From: Paraburkholderia ribeironis
GTDB taxonomy: Bacteria; Pseudomonadota; Gammaproteobacteria; Burkholderiales; Burkholderiaceae
Direction of reading: 5' to 3'
Length of the DNA: 60,333 bases
Assembly (NCBI RefSeq): GCF_900019265.1
Contig: NZ_CYGX02000018.1
Span: 1-60,333 of the forward strand
Shown: positions 8,094 through 18,033 of the stretch, piece by piece
How positions within the stretch are numbered: position 1 is the first letter of the stretch
Layout of the letters: every line of letters begins with the position of its first letter
The notes under the pieces: model-generated
What the model saw: the letters and a program-made list of their open reading frames with translations, nothing else
Database searches by the model: none
Told to the model about the DNA's origin: nothing
Position numbers and translations under genes: made by a program

Positions 8094-9644
8094 TCAGTGA
8101 GCACCCGCCGCCCCACCGCCGCCCTTGCCGGGCTTAGTGAGCCAGACCAGCGGAATGATCACAATGAAGATCATTGATGATAGCCAGAAAATGTCGTTCA
8201 GCCCGAGCATCGCAGCCTGCGCATTCAGCGAGCGTTCGAAAAATGCGGCGGCCTGGTCCATGCCGCCGCCGAGCGTCGCATGGAGGTTCGCGATGGCGCT
8301 CATGTAGTCAGGGTTGGTCACGTCCGACTGTTCGGCGAGTTGCGCATGATGCAGGATAGTGCGGTCGTTCCAGCCCGTCGAGATCAATGACGTGCCGACG
8401 CCGCCCGCGAACACGCGCACGAAGTTGGACAGGCCGGCGGCCGCCGGAATCTTGTCGGGTGACAGCCCTGACAGGACGATTGCGGTAAGGGGGGTAAAAA
8501 AGAGCGCCATGGGAATGCCTTGCAACAGCGTTGGCAGCACCAGCGTATAAGGGTCGACGCCCGTCGTGTAGTGCGAGCGCATGAAGAACACGCCTGCAAA
8601 GCCGAGGAAGGCCAGCGTCGCGAGCACCCGTGCATCGGACTTCGGCATAATCTTCGCCATCACGGGTGCGAGCAGCACGGCGAAAATCCCAAGCGGCGCG
8701 GTCACGAGACCCGCATCCACCGAACGATAGCCGAGATAGCCCTGGATCCACTGCGGCAAGATCACGAGGTTCGAGAAAAACACCGCATACGAGACCGAGA
8801 TCGCAATCGTGCCGCCGCGGAAATTGCGTCCTGCGAAGAGGCGAAGATCGACAATCGGGTTCTTCTCCGTGAACTCCCAGATGAGGAAGAACAGGAAGCT
8901 GATCGCCGCGACGATCGCAAGAATGCAGATCACGGGAGAGCTGAACCAGTCGAGATCCTTGCCCTTGTCGAGCATGATTTGCAGCGACGCGACCCACACG
9001 ACGAGTGACATCAGGCCAACCTTGTCGATGGGCAGTTTGCGCGCCGGCGTCTCGCGGTCGCGGTAGATCATCCACGTCACGGCCGCGGCAAACAGACCCA
9101 CGGGAATGTTGATATAGAAGATCCACGACCAGCTATAGCTGTCGGTGATCCAGCCGCCCAGCGCAGGACCTGCAATCGGTCCGACCGTCGCCGTCATCGC
9201 CCACAGCGACAGCGCCGTCGAACTTCTTTCCTTCGGATACGAGCCGAGCAGAATCGCCTGCGAGAGAGGAATCAGCGGGCCCGCGACGGCTCCCTGCAAT
9301 ACGCGCGCAGCGAGTAGCACGATCAGGTTCGGCGCGACGCCGCACAGCCACGAGGAGAACACGAATAGCACGATTGCAGCCACGAACAGCTTGATCTGAC
9401 CGACGCGCTGCGTGAGCCAGCCCGTCAGTGGAATCGCGACGGCATTCGCTGCCGAGAAGAGCGTGATCACCCATGTGCCTTCGTCGACGGATACGCCGAG
9501 GTTGCCCGAGATGGTTGGAATCGCAACGTTGGCAATAGACGAATCGAGTACGTTCATAAACGTCGCGAGCGCGACGGCGATTGTCGCGAGAACCAGCTTT
9601 CCGCCTGTCAACGGAGGCGGTGCAAGTTGCGTCGAGGAATTCAT
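8094..9644 (-). CDS. emrB: EmrB/QacA-type 14-TM drug:proton antiporter (DHA2 MFS)
   Basis: A 516-residue DHA2-family transporter. Motif C-like stretches of the antiporter group (LWAMTATVGPIAGPALGGWI) and the early motif D1 (LDSSIANVAIPTI) are visible, with about 14 hydrophobic segments. It lies after an EmrA-type adaptor gene (9750-11063) and an outer-membrane factor gene (11098-12615) on the same strand. The three products should form a tripartite pump moving hydrophobic toxicants across both membranes. The gap of about 105 bases to the adaptor gene has no obvious terminator. No dedicated regulator is adjacent. Confidence 0.92.
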   Translation of the reverse strand: MNSSTQLAPPPLTGGKLVLATIAVALATFMNVLDSSIANVAIPTISGNLGVSVDEGTWVITLFSAANAVAIPLTGWLTQRVGQIKLFVAAIVLFVFSSWLCGVAPNLIVLLAARVLQGAVAGPLIPLSQAILLGSYPKERSSTALSLWAMTATVGPIAGPALGGWITDSYSWSWIFYINIPVGLFAAAVTWMIYRDRETPARKLPIDKVGLMSLVVWVASLQIMLDKGKDLDWFSSPVICILAIVAAISFLFFLIWEFTEKNPIVDLRLFAGRNFRGGTIAISVSYAVFFSNLVILPQWIQGYLGYRSVDAGLVTAPLGIFAVLLAPVMAKIMPKSDARVLATLAFLGFAGVFFMRSHYTTGVDPYTLVLPTLLQGIPMALFFTPLTAIVLSGLSPDKIPAAAGLSNFVRVFAGGVGTSLISTGWNDRTILHHAQLAEQSDVTNPDYMSAIANLHATLGGGMDQAAAFFERSLNAQAAMLGLNDIFWLSSMIFIVIIPLVWLTKPGKGGGGAAGAH

Positions 9645-9749
9645 CTCGCTTCCAGTCTGAAGTTATCGACAGATCCGGCGCATTGATCCGGCCTGTCAGA
9701 CTATTGAATAAACCAGGGCGCGGCCACGAGGTGCGCCCCGGGATGCGAT

Positions 9750-11063
9750 TTAACCTGCTCGCTGTTTAGCGCCACTCTTGTCGCTTGCGTCGCGCTTTGC
9801 GGAAGGTACCGACGATACGACGTTGCCCGTGGACCCAGCATGCAAAGGGACAATGTTCTGCGCGATGATCTTCTCGATCTCGGCATCTGCCTGCGCGCCG
9901 TATTCGGCAAACACATCGGTGCGATACGACGTGTTCATCGCCGCGCCGAGCTGCGGGCCGGTGTTGTTGCGCGTATCCACATCGACATCCATCGACAGGC
10001 CGATGCGCAGAGGATGCGCTTCGAGTTCCTTCTGATCGAGCTGGATACGTGCTGGCAGACGCTGAACGATCTTGATCCAGTTTCCCGTCGCGTTCTGCGC
10101 CGGCAAGCTCGCGAATGCGCTGCCAGTGCCCGCAGAGAAGCCCACGACGCGGCCGTGATACTTCACCTTCCCGCCATACACATCGGCCGTCAGCGTGACG
10201 GGTTGACCGATACGCATGCTGCGCAACTGACTTTCCTTGTAGTTCGCATCGACCCACACGCCATCGAGTGGCACGATCGCCATCAAAGGCGTACCCGGCG
10301 ACACCCGCTGGCCGACCTGCACCGAACGCTTCGCGACATAGCCTGTGACGGGCGCGGGCAACGTGTTGCGCGCATACGCGAGATACGCATCGCGCACCCT
10401 CGACGCGGCGGCTTGCACGTTCGGGTGCTGTTCGATCGTCGTGCGGTCGGTCAACGCACGGTTGGCTTGCGCCTGTTGACGCGCGGCGTCGAGCGCGGCC
10501 CGCGCGGCCGTCACGGTGTCGCGAGCGTGCGCGATGTCTTCGGCCGACACCGCCCCCGTATCGGCGACGGCCTGGCGGCGGTGCAGATCGTCCTGCGCGC
10601 GGGCCAGATCGGACTGCTTCTGCGTGACGTTCGCTGCATAGAAATCGTTGTTCACATACAGGCTGCTCACCTGCCGCACGGTCTGCCCGAGCGTCGCTTC
10701 GGCGTTGCCGAGTGCGATTTTCGCGTCGGCGTTGTCGAGCGTAACGACGCGGTCGCCCGCCTTGACGATCTGCGTATCGTCGGCATTCACGGCAACGACG
10801 GTGCCCGCCACCTGCGGCGTCAGCTGCACGAGGTTGCCGCTGACGTACGCATCGTCGGTGGATTCATGGTAGCGCGCATAGGTCATGTAATACGCGCCAT
10901 AAGCCGCCGCCGACACGACGACAGCCACGCCGAGCAGCGCGAGCAGCGCCTTGCGCTTGCGTGTGTTGGGTTCGCTTGCAACAGAAACTTTCGTCTGTGC
11001 CGCATCATGTTTCGCGCCTGCCGCTTGGGTTTCCTGGCGCTCCGTTGCATCGATTTCGCTCAT
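9750..11063 (-). CDS. emrA: EmrA/HlyD-type periplasmic adaptor of the efflux pump
   Basis: A 437-residue membrane fusion protein. One membrane anchor (about residues 36-60), then the lipoyl half-motifs (YVSGNLVQLTPQVAGTVVAV and the matching APVTGYVAKRSVQVGQRVSPG), a long alanine/glutamine-rich coiled coil between them, and a beta-barrel domain. The ATG at 11063 follows GGAG in TCTGGAGACTTGAA; the frame extends further to 11213 but without a ribosome site. It bridges the EmrB-like carrier and the NodT-type channel encoded on either side. The C-terminus carries a lysine-rich tail of low complexity. Confidence 0.92.
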   Translation of the reverse strand: MSEIDATERQETQAAGAKHDAAQTKVSVASEPNTRKRKALLALLGVAVVVSAAAYGAYYMTYARYHESTDDAYVSGNLVQLTPQVAGTVVAVNADDTQIVKAGDRVVTLDNADAKIALGNAEATLGQTVRQVSSLYVNNDFYAANVTQKQSDLARAQDDLHRRQAVADTGAVSAEDIAHARDTVTAARAALDAARQQAQANRALTDRTTIEQHPNVQAAASRVRDAYLAYARNTLPAPVTGYVAKRSVQVGQRVSPGTPLMAIVPLDGVWVDANYKESQLRSMRIGQPVTLTADVYGGKVKYHGRVVGFSAGTGSAFASLPAQNATGNWIKIVQRLPARIQLDQKELEAHPLRIGLSMDVDVDTRNNTGPQLGAAMNTSYRTDVFAEYGAQADAEIEKIIAQNIVPLHAGSTGNVVSSVPSAKRDASDKSGAKQRAG

Positions 11064-11097
11064 TTCAAGTCTCCAGACAGATTCGGTAGGCAGCCGC

Positions 11098-12615
11098 TCA
11101 GCGCGCGGCGACGACAGGCGTGTTGGGTGCGGACGCGTCGGCGCGCGGCGCTGCTGCAGAGTCTGCGTTCGACGTGTCGACGAAACCGCCGCCCAGCGCA
11201 GAAGCCAGTGCAATCTGCTGGTCGAGGCGGTTCATGTGCAAATTCGCGACGCTCTGATTGGCGGAAAGCGCGTTAACGTCGGCATTCAATACGGTCAGTT
11301 GATTCGTGAGACCGGCCTTGTATTGCACAAGCGCGAGTTCGGCGGCTTTGCGGGCGGCGTCCTGCGCGGTCTGCGCATCGACAAGCTGCGCATCGGTCGA
11401 ACGCACGTCGGCGAGTTGCGTTGCGACTTCGCTCAACGCTGTCACGAGAGCCTGGTTGTAGGTCGCGACGGCATAGTCGAAATCGGCATAGCGGCCCTTC
11501 AGTTGCGCACGCAGTTCGCCTGCGTCAAAGATCGGCAGGTGGATTGCCGGACCGGCCGATGCCGTGCGGCTCGCCGCCGTCAGAAAGCGGCCGAAGCCGA
11601 AAGCGTCGAACCCGATTGCGGCGCTCAGGTTGATGTCGGGATAAAACTCGGCCTTCGCTTCCTTCACGCCTTGCGTCATCGCGTCGACGCGCCAACGCGC
11701 AGCGACGATCTCTGGGCGGCGGCTTACGAGATCGGCGGGCAGGTTGTTGGGCAGACGCACCTCGTCGCCAATACCAAGCGTCGGCCGTGCGATATGCAGG
11801 CCACGGTCGGGACCCGCGCCGAGCAGCGCGGCGATCTGATAACGCGTCGTGAGGATCTGCCCATCGAACGATTTCAGCGTGGCGCGGCTCGTTGCAAGAT
11901 TGGCCTGTGCGGTCTTGCGTTCGACTTCCGTTTCCAGGCCCGTCGCGATGCGGCCCGCAGTAATACGGTCGATCTGCTCGCGCTGCGTGATTTCCTGTTG
12001 TGCGATATCGCGCAACGCATACAGACGCGCGAGTTGGTTGTACGTGCGGGCAATCGACGTCGTCAGAGTCAGCTTGACGATTTCCGCGTCCGCCTCGCTC
12101 GCCTGAAGTTGCGAGATTGCCGCTTTGAGCGCTTCACGGTTCTTGCCCCACAGGTCGAGGTCATAGGAAGCGCTCAGCAGGCCCTTGTTCTCCGTCTGCC
12201 ACGAGCCGCCAAATGGAGGCGGTATAAATGTTGTGTTCGAGAACTGTTGGCGCGTGAGCGAATAGCTTGCATCGACGCGCGGCATCGTGCTCGCCTTCGC
12301 CGTTTCGCTGTAGGCCGATGCGGCCGCAACGCGGGCATGCGCCTGGTCGAGCGTCGGGCTGCTCTGCAACGCTTCGTCGATCAGCGCCTTCAGTTGAGCG
12401 TCGCCGAACTGGTCAGCCCAATTGGCGCTGGGCCAATGACCTTGTTCAGCGGGAAGGCTTTGCCGCGTCGCATACTGCTTCGGATCGGCCGTTTTCGCGT
12501 CGCTGTGAATGCCGGCGTAGTTCACGCACGCCGACAGCACGGCCGCCAACATCGCCGAGACACCCAGCTTCAGCGCGCGTGATACGCGCTGTTCCGTGTG
12601 TGACTGAATGTTCAT
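11098..12615 (-). CDS. NodT/OprM-type outer-membrane efflux lipoprotein
   Basis: A 505-residue outer-membrane factor. The signal peptide ends in the lipobox LSAC (cysteine about residue 30), so the mature protein is lipidated. The two repeated OEP domains are visible, with DLWGKNREAL in the first and ADLVSRRPEIVAAR between them. It lies first in the efflux operon, 34 bases before emrA. I chose the ATG at 12615 (MNIQSHTEQR); an upstream in-frame start exists at 12672 but the signal peptide fits the internal start. Confidence 0.92.
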   Translation of the reverse strand: MNIQSHTEQRVSRALKLGVSAMLAAVLSACVNYAGIHSDAKTADPKQYATRQSLPAEQGHWPSANWADQFGDAQLKALIDEALQSSPTLDQAHARVAAASAYSETAKASTMPRVDASYSLTRQQFSNTTFIPPPFGGSWQTENKGLLSASYDLDLWGKNREALKAAISQLQASEADAEIVKLTLTTSIARTYNQLARLYALRDIAQQEITQREQIDRITAGRIATGLETEVERKTAQANLATSRATLKSFDGQILTTRYQIAALLGAGPDRGLHIARPTLGIGDEVRLPNNLPADLVSRRPEIVAARWRVDAMTQGVKEAKAEFYPDINLSAAIGFDAFGFGRFLTAASRTASAGPAIHLPIFDAGELRAQLKGRYADFDYAVATYNQALVTALSEVATQLADVRSTDAQLVDAQTAQDAARKAAELALVQYKAGLTNQLTVLNADVNALSANQSVANLHMNRLDQQIALASALGGGFVDTSNADSAAAPRADASAPNTPVVAAR

Positions 12616-12705
12616 TTTCTGACCTATCAGATCGTTGAGTAAAAGAGTTCTTCGTAGAGAATCGCGATGCACATCTGGTGCGACCTCGACGACACGCAGT
12701 GCGGC

Positions 12706-13206
12706 CTAAACAGCGACTGTCCCGACGAGTCGGCTTCGCGCGGTCATGGGGGGCATGCATTCCGTCCTCGCCAGCGCAAGGAGCGTCTTGATACCTGTCC
12801 ACGGATTCCTTAAGCACCTGCGTACCTGTTCACTACGCCCGACGCCTAGTACACACCATGTGCAGAAGTGTTCGCAGTTATTGGTCAGCAACCGATATTG
12901 GTCTTCGCCGAGGCGAGCTCTGGCTCTCTCCACGGCATCAGTTCCGATATAAATGGCCTCTGGTTCAGACTGAACTTTTATTCCCTTTCCTACTGCAAAA
13001 GCGTGCAGCGGAATATATTCAACGGGACGCCGCTTCGCGGAATGATGAAAGCCCCCATAGTGAATAACCTGCCCATTCCCCGCATAAATTCCGTGGTGTG
13101 TGTAGCCTTCCCGCTCACTAACAAGATGGGCACCAACTGCGATGACGCGTTCTGTGCTGGTCAACGCCGGCGAAGTTGCGAGCCAATCAACGTATGGAGT
13201 TTCCAT
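12706..13206 (-). CDS. LRAT-domain protein (permuted NlpC/P60 fold)
   Basis: A 166-residue single-domain protein of the lecithin:retinol acyltransferase / H-rev107 family. The motif HHGIYAGNGQVIHYGG gives the catalytic histidine and LLTNNCEHFCTWCVLG carries the NCEHF catalytic cysteine. Members act as thiol acyltransferases, phospholipases or amidases. There is no signal peptide and no clear partner gene; it is read in the same direction as the efflux operon, starting about 590 bases upstream of it. It lies next to a 1.2 kb gene-poor stretch in the island, which suggests separate acquisition. The substrate cannot be named from sequence. Confidence 0.85.
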   Translation of the reverse strand: METPYVDWLATSPALTSTERVIAVGAHLVSEREGYTHHGIYAGNGQVIHYGGFHHSAKRRPVEYIPLHAFAVGKGIKVQSEPEAIYIGTDAVERARARLGEDQYRLLTNNCEHFCTWCVLGVGRSEQVRRCLRNPWTGIKTLLALARTECMPPMTARSRLVGTVAV

Positions 13207-14403
13207 GGCGAGCTACCAATGTCATAGCCGTGATGAGTTCAGTGCCACCGGCCGACCTCTTTCATAAGCACACCGAATAGCCACTCCCCGTCCCCGGGGC
13301 CGAAGGCAAAGCGAGTCCTTCCGAGGAGGCTCCCCTCAGGAAAAGTGGCCACTTCATCACAGTGGATTTACATTCACCCGCCGCCGACAAATGGGCGGCC
13401 AGGAAGATGGAGCGGCGCGGTCGCCTCAATCACACCCATGCGGATTGCTAATCCAGTTGGATGTCCGCTTGCGAGCCGCGTCTTTCAGTCCTCATGCTCG
13501 CTGGCTATGGAAGATCGCGCCTGGGAGGCAGATATCAGACTCAGAAAATACCGCTGAACGAGACAGCAATTGCAAGCCCCACACTGATCGCAGATAGCAT
13601 GATCCAGCCTACAAACACCGACAGGGGTCCGAGACGAAACATGACGCCCTCCACTAACGACCTCAACGACCTGTCAACGCAGTCGAGTCAATCGCGAAGC
13701 CATGTTGGAATAGTAGGCGCCGAGTCCCGACCTCGGTAGATACGCATCAGAACACTCACTGTTGCCGCGTAGACACCAATAAGCGCCGCCACGGTACCGC
13801 TCCCGAAGCTGGTGAGGCTGAGCAGCCTTCCACCAGCGACGCGCTTGAAAGGAGAGTATCGGCCAATTTGTGTTGTTTGCGCTTCCGCTCAACAATAAGC
13901 ATGGCCAACAAAAATCCGTGAGGAAGCTCGAGCAGACGATGGCGAAAACCAATGAGAGCAACGCCACGTGGGTACTGAGACCTGGTTCGAACCGGTTACT
14001 CAGCTCGCCGAAGCTGACCGGCTGGGCGTGCACACACAAATTGATGGACCGATTTGCAAACTAGATGATGGATGCCGAGCACGCGGTGCTGTCGGACGGC
14101 AATGTCCATTCGACGTGTGCGCGCTTGACGGAATTGAGGCGGCTACGTTTGTAATTGAGGCAGCGCCACGATATATGAGCACGGTGGCCTTAAACGCAGC
14201 ATTTGAAGAGCGCACAAGGGTTCCAGAGCGGGCCGGGATATGTACGATTTCGTCGACCATGATGGCTCTTTGAGGAGGAAAGTGATTGAAGCCCCCAGCC
14301 GGTCATCATCGCCGTCAATATTTTTGTGCAATGTGGGTGGGGTTTGTGACCGCGATGCATATCGACAATGCGACCGCACCACCTATGGGGCCCGTGAACC
14401 GCT
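13207..14403. other. 1.2 kb stretch without a confident gene
   Basis: No frame here resembles a known family. On the minus strand a 66-codon open stretch (13688-13888) encodes a hydrophobic segment TVAALIGVYAATVSVLM followed by RIYRGRD, without a good start. It is followed by a 33-codon frame with a good ribosome site (13541-13642). Both look like membrane-protein pieces and may be remnants. The base composition is lower in GC than the neighbours, and stops are frequent in all frames. Confidence 0.45.
13541..13642 (-). CDS. Putative 33-residue single-pass membrane protein
   Basis: The frame MFRLGPLSVFVGWIMLSAIS... is 33 codons and almost wholly hydrophobic, with a positive residue near the N-terminus, so it would cross the membrane once. 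GGAGGG lies 5 bases before the ATG, unusually good for a chance frame. There is no recognised family. It could be a real small protein or the tail of a decayed membrane-protein gene that continues upstream at 13688-13888. Confidence 0.3.
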   Translation of the reverse strand: MFRLGPLSVFVGWIMLSAISVGLAIAVSFSGIF

Positions 14404-15429
14404 TCACGCTTCACGCCCGCTTTCCAAATAGTCCAGATTGAATTCTCCCAGGCAAAACGGGTTGAGCGCCCGAATCTCCTCCGTCATGAAATCGACAAAC
14501 ACGCGAATGCGTGACGGCAAATTCTGTCGGCAGAGATAGCAGATATAGTGGCCCCGGTCGTCCGGCACATACCGCTTTAAGGCCATGACGAGTTCATTGC
14601 GCGCGATGTAATCACATATCTGATAGCCCGGCATCTGGGCGATTCCGCGACCTTCCAGGACTGCCTGCAATACCAGGTCTGCATCATTGAAAGCCAATCT
14701 GGCGGTCGGCAGATACTTTCGCATATGGCCGTCGACCTTGAAATCCCACTCAAAGACGCGACCGTTCGATCTCAAGTTGATACAGTTGTGCTGCCTCAGA
14801 TCTTCCAGCGTAGATGGCAGTCCTCGCTCTTCGGCATAGGTACGGGACGCGCAGAGTACCATCTGCATTGGAATCAACTGTTTTGCAATGATGCTGGAAT
14901 CCTCGATGCACCCATCGCGAAACGCGACATCGATCTGTTCTGCAGCGAAATCGGCTGGCCTGTCATCCAGAAGCAGGTCGACTGCGATATCGGGGTAGGC
15001 CTCGGAGAACCTGAAAAGCAGCGGAGCGATTACTTTGCGTCCAAATCCAACTGTCGAGCGGACCCGAAGGAAGCCACGAGGTGGACCTTGGCGGAGATCC
15101 AGCATGTCGTTCATTGCCTCGACGATATGGGTCACGCCCTGGTTGCAGTTCTCGAAGAACCTCTCGCCCTCCTGTGTCAGGTTTGTTGACCTTGTCGTTC
15201 GGAGAAAAAGGCGAGTGCTTAGCTGTGTTTCAAGCTTCTGAACATTTCGACAGACAGCCGAGCGTCCGATCCCCAATCGTTCCCCGGCTTTGGCGAAGCT
15301 TCCCTCGGTCGCGACCGCCATGAACGCGATGATCCCTGCGTAGCTCGTCGCAAAACAGGTCGACAAGGCGTCAGCGCTATTGGGCAAGCCAACGCGAAAG
15401 CCTCGCGGCGATGTATCCGATTGATCCAT
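14404..15429 (-). CDS. LysR-family transcriptional regulator, copy 2
   Basis: A 341-residue LysR protein with HTH FMAVATEGSFAKAGERLGIG / SAVCRNVQKLETQL and a substrate-binding domain beginning near GFLRVRSTVGFGR. It is paralogous to the regulator at 5250 over its whole length. It diverges from the Ohr/OsmC gene at 16208 across a 780-base gap, the arrangement expected for a LysR protein that controls a divergent target. Together with the Ohr gene and the NmrA-like gene at 18647 it repeats the set at 5250-7260. Confidence 0.9.
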   Translation of the reverse strand: MDQSDTSPRGFRVGLPNSADALSTCFATSYAGIIAFMAVATEGSFAKAGERLGIGRSAVCRNVQKLETQLSTRLFLRTTRSTNLTQEGERFFENCNQGVTHIVEAMNDMLDLRQGPPRGFLRVRSTVGFGRKVIAPLLFRFSEAYPDIAVDLLLDDRPADFAAEQIDVAFRDGCIEDSSIIAKQLIPMQMVLCASRTYAEERGLPSTLEDLRQHNCINLRSNGRVFEWDFKVDGHMRKYLPTARLAFNDADLVLQAVLEGRGIAQMPGYQICDYIARNELVMALKRYVPDDRGHYICYLCRQNLPSRIRVFVDFMTEEIRALNPFCLGEFNLDYLESGREA

Positions 15430-16207
15430 TGACGGCCCTCACTACTGACGCATGAACGGGTGAGCTCTCCGAGGCGCGAGCATGGGTTCTGGCGCCGACA
15501 ACGACTATCGTGTTGCAGCTATGAAGTGACCGTGATCGACGCTGCCCTGGCGAGACGGGAAACGCCTGTGAATGCAGCCCGGGACGACCGTCGCGCCGCA
15601 GCCCGGGACGCAGCCTCCAACCGGACAGATACCAGCGACTGCATCAAGGACCGTCAGGATTTCCCTACAGGGGTTTCCTATTTCGCTCTATCTCACTCGA
15701 CCTTCGTGCAGCCACAGAAGCTTGACGCCCGAATATCAATACCCGTCGAGGCGGCCGCATTCCGCATGCGGTGCCGTCACAATGAAGTCTGGCGTGCAGC
15801 AGTTTAGCACCTGCTTGTTAGAAACAAATCGCTGAATGCGGCCGCTCTCATCTAGCCAGTGCGTGCACGAGCACGGAATCAGCCGCCTCGATCACGTGAC
15901 GGGGTGCCCCGGTTTCGTGTGGCCATCTGGATTGGCGCCAAACTGGAAACATCATGTCTCCCTGGACGACTCTACCGTTACCATCCACGCTCATCTACCA
16001 TGGGGGCGGCGTTGTCCGTCACCTTCCAGAAATCGGGGTGGGCGAGAGGTCATCCCCATTTGCTATACGATCGTTCGTTCCATGCAATTCCTCGAAGTCC
16101 CGGAGACCGCGCTTGCTCCTGCAGGTGCAGTCCGCCCTGGTAAGGCAGGCTTCGACAAATTGACGACTGAGAGCCGGAACGCGCATCACAGAACTCGAGA
16201 CCGCACT
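15430..16207. other. Divergent control region between LysR copy 2 and Ohr copy 2
   Basis: A gap of 778 bases, long for a simple divergent promoter. A 14-base direct repeat, gcagcccgggacg with a neighbouring base, occurs at about 15571 and 15599. Several short frames run through but none has family features. Some of it may be eroded coding DNA. Confidence 0.4.
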
Positions 16208-16708
16208 ATGGACGACAAGAAGCTGCAAGCTCCCCCGCTTTCCCTCCTCGACAGGTATCGGGGCCGGGATTTTCATCCACTGTACACAACGACTGTCACC
16301 GTTACCGGCGGCGAGACGGGACACGGCCGCGCATCTGGCGTGGCCCGTTCAGATGACGGAAATCTTGTCGTGGAACTGCGACTGCCCACCGAGTTCGGCG
16401 GGCCCGGTAACGGGACCAATCCCGAGCAGTTGTTCGCGGCGGGATTTGCGGCGTGCTTTCACGGGGCGCTGAACCTGATCGGGAAACGCGCCGCAATGGA
16501 GATCAACGATGCTGTTGTGGAGGTGCAGGTTTCGTTCGGCCGTGATCCCATGGATGGAGGCTATGCATTGATTATCGATCTCCGGGTCCGGATGCCGGGC
16601 ATTGACCGATGCGTGGCGGAAGAGATGGTTCGAACAGCTGAACGCCTGTGCCCGTATGCAAAGATGGCCAGACAAGGGACTGTCAATATCGTGACCGTTG
16701 TTGACTAA
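16208..16708 (+). CDS. Ohr/OsmC-family organic hydroperoxide reductase, copy 2
   Basis: A 166-residue Ohr-type thiol peroxidase. LYTTTVTVTGGETGHGRASG, GTNPEQLFAAGFAACFHGAL and TAERLCPYAKMARQG hold the two reactive cysteines. It aligns without large gaps to the protein at 6745, including the extra N-terminal PPLSLLDRYRG. The frame is open far upstream to 15836, but the homology begins at the ATG at 16208. It diverges from a LysR gene that is itself duplicated, so LysR control is likely. Confidence 0.9.
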   Translation: MDDKKLQAPPLSLLDRYRGRDFHPLYTTTVTVTGGETGHGRASGVARSDDGNLVVELRLPTEFGGPGNGTNPEQLFAAGFAACFHGALNLIGKRAAMEINDAVVEVQVSFGRDPMDGGYALIIDLRVRMPGIDRCVAEEMVRTAERLCPYAKMARQGTVNIVTVVD

Positions 16709-16824
16709 GTCAACGCCCTTCGTGCGGCAGCAGCGCGTAGTTGTCTGTTGAAGACGTTCATTGCCGCTGCCGCCCGTGACTGACGCACTCCGCTCACCGC
16801 AACAGCTTGGGCGGCGCCAACAGG

Positions 16825-18033
16825 TTAGCCGAGGGAAGCTTGCGGGTTACCCGCTGCCAACGCTTCGGTACGGTTCGGCGCCGGCGGGTAGATCCACTGC
16901 GTGTTGATCATCTGTTTGCGCGCCTTTCCTTCGGCGTGCGTCAGCTTGATCTGTCTATCCCAGCCTTCCGAGTAAACAGCCCCCCACTCGCCGAGGTCGA
17001 GGCAGGTCGCATAGAACGGCTGCCTGTATTCCAGTGTCGGGACGCCGATCAGGTCTGCTGCCACGTTGTGCCCACCGAATTGCCCCATCACGATAGCGTG
17101 TTGACAGGACATCAATGCATAGTGCCCGTCGTCGTCGCTCAGAGCTCGCGCAACATCACCCGCTACAAACACCGCAGGTGCTTCTGCCACGCGAAGATCA
17201 GGTGTCACCTCGACGCGTCCAAGTGGGTCAAGATGCGAGGAAACTTGCGCTGTCAGTGAGCTGGCACGCATTCCACCCGCCCAGATGACGGTCATGGCTT
17301 CGATACGGGTACCCGCCGCAGTGCGAACCCCGTCCGCTTCGACCGACACCACGCCAGATCCAAGTACAGTCTCAACGCCCAGCGAGTCAAAGGCTTCAGA
17401 TACATACGGTCGAGGATTGGGGCCGAGATCGGGACCAATATCGTCCTGGGATCCGATCACGACCACGCGGACTGCCGCGTCGGCGCCAAACAACTCGCGG
17501 ATTCGCTTAGGCAATTCAGTTGCGACTTCGATACCCGTAAAGCCACATCCGACAACTGCAACAGTGTTGCGTGCCGGCGAATCCGGCCGTTTCGCCAGCT
17601 CTCTGAAGTGGTCGTCGAGCGCTACCGCGTCCTCAATACGATCGACAGAGAATGCGTACTCTGCCAGACCCGGAATCGGCGGCCTGTTCAACCTGCTGCC
17701 ACTGGTCAACAGCAACCGGTCATAGGCGAGCGAACGCGTCGACCCGTTAGCCGACACGACACTTACCGTCTTGTCATGAACGGATATCTCTTCGACACTG
17801 CCTTCCAGAAAATTCACGCCCACCGCGTCCAGCAGCGGACGCAGCGGTGCAGCCATCCGCTGTGGCTCGCTTTCGTACAGCCGCGGACGGATCTGCAATT
17901 CCGGTTTCGGGGAGATCAAGGTGATTTCAACGTCACTCTTCCTTACGCCAGCACCATCGAGCACGCGAGCTGCGCCTAGTGCACCCCACACCCCAGCGAA
18001 GCCGGCGCCCACTATCAGGATTTTCTGCGACAT
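16825..18033 (-). CDS. Type II NADH dehydrogenase-like FAD oxidoreductase
   Basis: A 402-residue pyridine nucleotide-disulfide family flavoprotein. KILIVGAGFAGVWGA is the FAD-binding motif, VAVVGCGFTGIEVATEL is the NAD(P)H-binding motif, and VFVAGDVAR is the second FAD motif. The length and arrangement fit NDH-2-like or related carotenoid/rhodoxanthin-type dehydrogenases. No C-terminal membrane helix is evident, so membrane attachment would be peripheral. It is read towards the Ohr gene. The ATG at 18033 is the first in frame with the FAD motif. The quinone acceptor is not shown by sequence. Confidence 0.82.
   Translation of the reverse strand: MSQKILIVGAGFAGVWGALGAARVLDGAGVRKSDVEITLISPKPELQIRPRLYESEPQRMAAPLRPLLDAVGVNFLEGSVEEISVHDKTVSVVSANGSTRSLAYDRLLLTSGSRLNRPPIPGLAEYAFSVDRIEDAVALDDHFRELAKRPDSPARNTVAVVGCGFTGIEVATELPKRIRELFGADAAVRVVVIGSQDDIGPDLGPNPRPYVSEAFDSLGVETVLGSGVVSVEADGVRTAAGTRIEAMTVIWAGGMRASSLTAQVSSHLDPLGRVEVTPDLRVAEAPAVFVAGDVARALSDDDGHYALMSCQHAIVMGQFGGHNVAADLIGVPTLEYRQPFYATCLDLGEWGAVYSEGWDRQIKLTHAEGKARKQMINTQWIYPPAPNRTEALAAGNPQASLG

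Noticed and set aside
9840..11276. 478-codon plus-strand frame
   Set aside because: Antisense to the EmrA-type adaptor gene, extreme Arg/His content, no family features.
13968..14273. 101-codon plus-strand frame in the gene-poor stretch
   Set aside because: No ribosome site, no family features and unusual composition; probably chance.
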